Shown: piece by piece, positions 7,633 through 7,652 of the stretch
Position numbering within the stretch: the stretch's first letter is position 1
Layout: every line of letters begins with the position of its first letter
From: an uncultured Rhodopirellula sp.
GTDB taxonomy: Bacteria > Planctomycetota > Planctomycetia > Pirellulales > Pirellulaceae
NCBI GenBank assembly: GCA_913061385.1
Contig: CAJXTM010000147.1
Coordinates: forward strand, 1 to 7,652
Reading direction: 5' to 3'
Length of the DNA stretch: 7,652 nt
Program-made: the position numbers and the translations under genes
Notes under the pieces: generated by a model
The model's database searches: none
The model's input: the letters and a program-made list of their open reading frames with translations, nothing else
What the model was told of the DNA's origin: nothing

Positions 7633-7652
7633 CTGTCTCTTATACACATCTG
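7633..7652. other. Residual Nextera/Tn5 sequencing adapter at the right end
   Basis: Bases 7633-7651 are CTGTCTCTTATACACATCT, the reverse complement of the Tn5 mosaic end. The final G again matches the Read 1 adapter and not the Read 2 one. This is library sequence. Genomic sequence ends at about 7632. Confidence 0.97.

Noticed and set aside
1..7652. Inverted terminal sequences as the ends of a natural transposon
   Set aside because: They are the exact engineered mosaic end plus flanking Illumina Nextera bases, there is no transposase gene, and the repeats cut through gltD and hemE.

Overview
This window is a stretch of ordinary bacterial chromosome with all recognisable genes on the minus strand. 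In transcription order they are hemE (only the last 68 codons), a small two-pass membrane protein, a LysR-family regulator, gltB and gltD (first 350 codons). Both ends are untrimmed Tn5/Nextera adapter, so the two outer genes are cut by the end of the contig and not by biology. Base composition is moderate, a little above 50% GC by eye. The overall look of GltB/GltD, and a small MWRSTF-type membrane protein next to hemE, remind me of Planctomycetes (Pirellulaceae-like). That assignment rests on recollection of the families and needs a search.

Layout from the right end, going with transcription: adapter (7633-7652); hemE 3' end (7426-7632); a 244-base non-coding stretch with a candidate terminator, two short tandem repeats and two small hairpins (7182-7425); the membrane protein (6918-7181); a 94-base gap with a possible sigma70-like promoter and a strong stem-loop (6824-6917); lysR (5837-6823); an 87-base gap (5750-5836); gltB (1148-5749); a 74-base gap (1074-1147); gltD (22-1073, 3' end missing); adapter (1-21).

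Functionally, gltBD encodes the two subunits of NADPH-dependent glutamate synthase (GOGAT). GltB hydrolyses glutamine and passes ammonia to 2-oxoglutarate at an FMN/3Fe-4S site, and GltD supplies electrons from NADPH through FAD and 4Fe-4S centres. The LysR gene lies directly upstream in the same direction, so it is the obvious candidate regulator of gltBD, in the role GltC has in Bacillus although GltC is encoded divergently.

The most interesting thing I found is a two-part sequence element present in front of both lysR and gltB: block CGGCACCTA, a spacer of 4 or 12 bases, then block GCAGCGGG, as read on the + strand. This could be a shared operator for the LysR protein or a structured mRNA leader. 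I found no mobile element, CRISPR array, toxin/defence system or other novel multi-gene system here.
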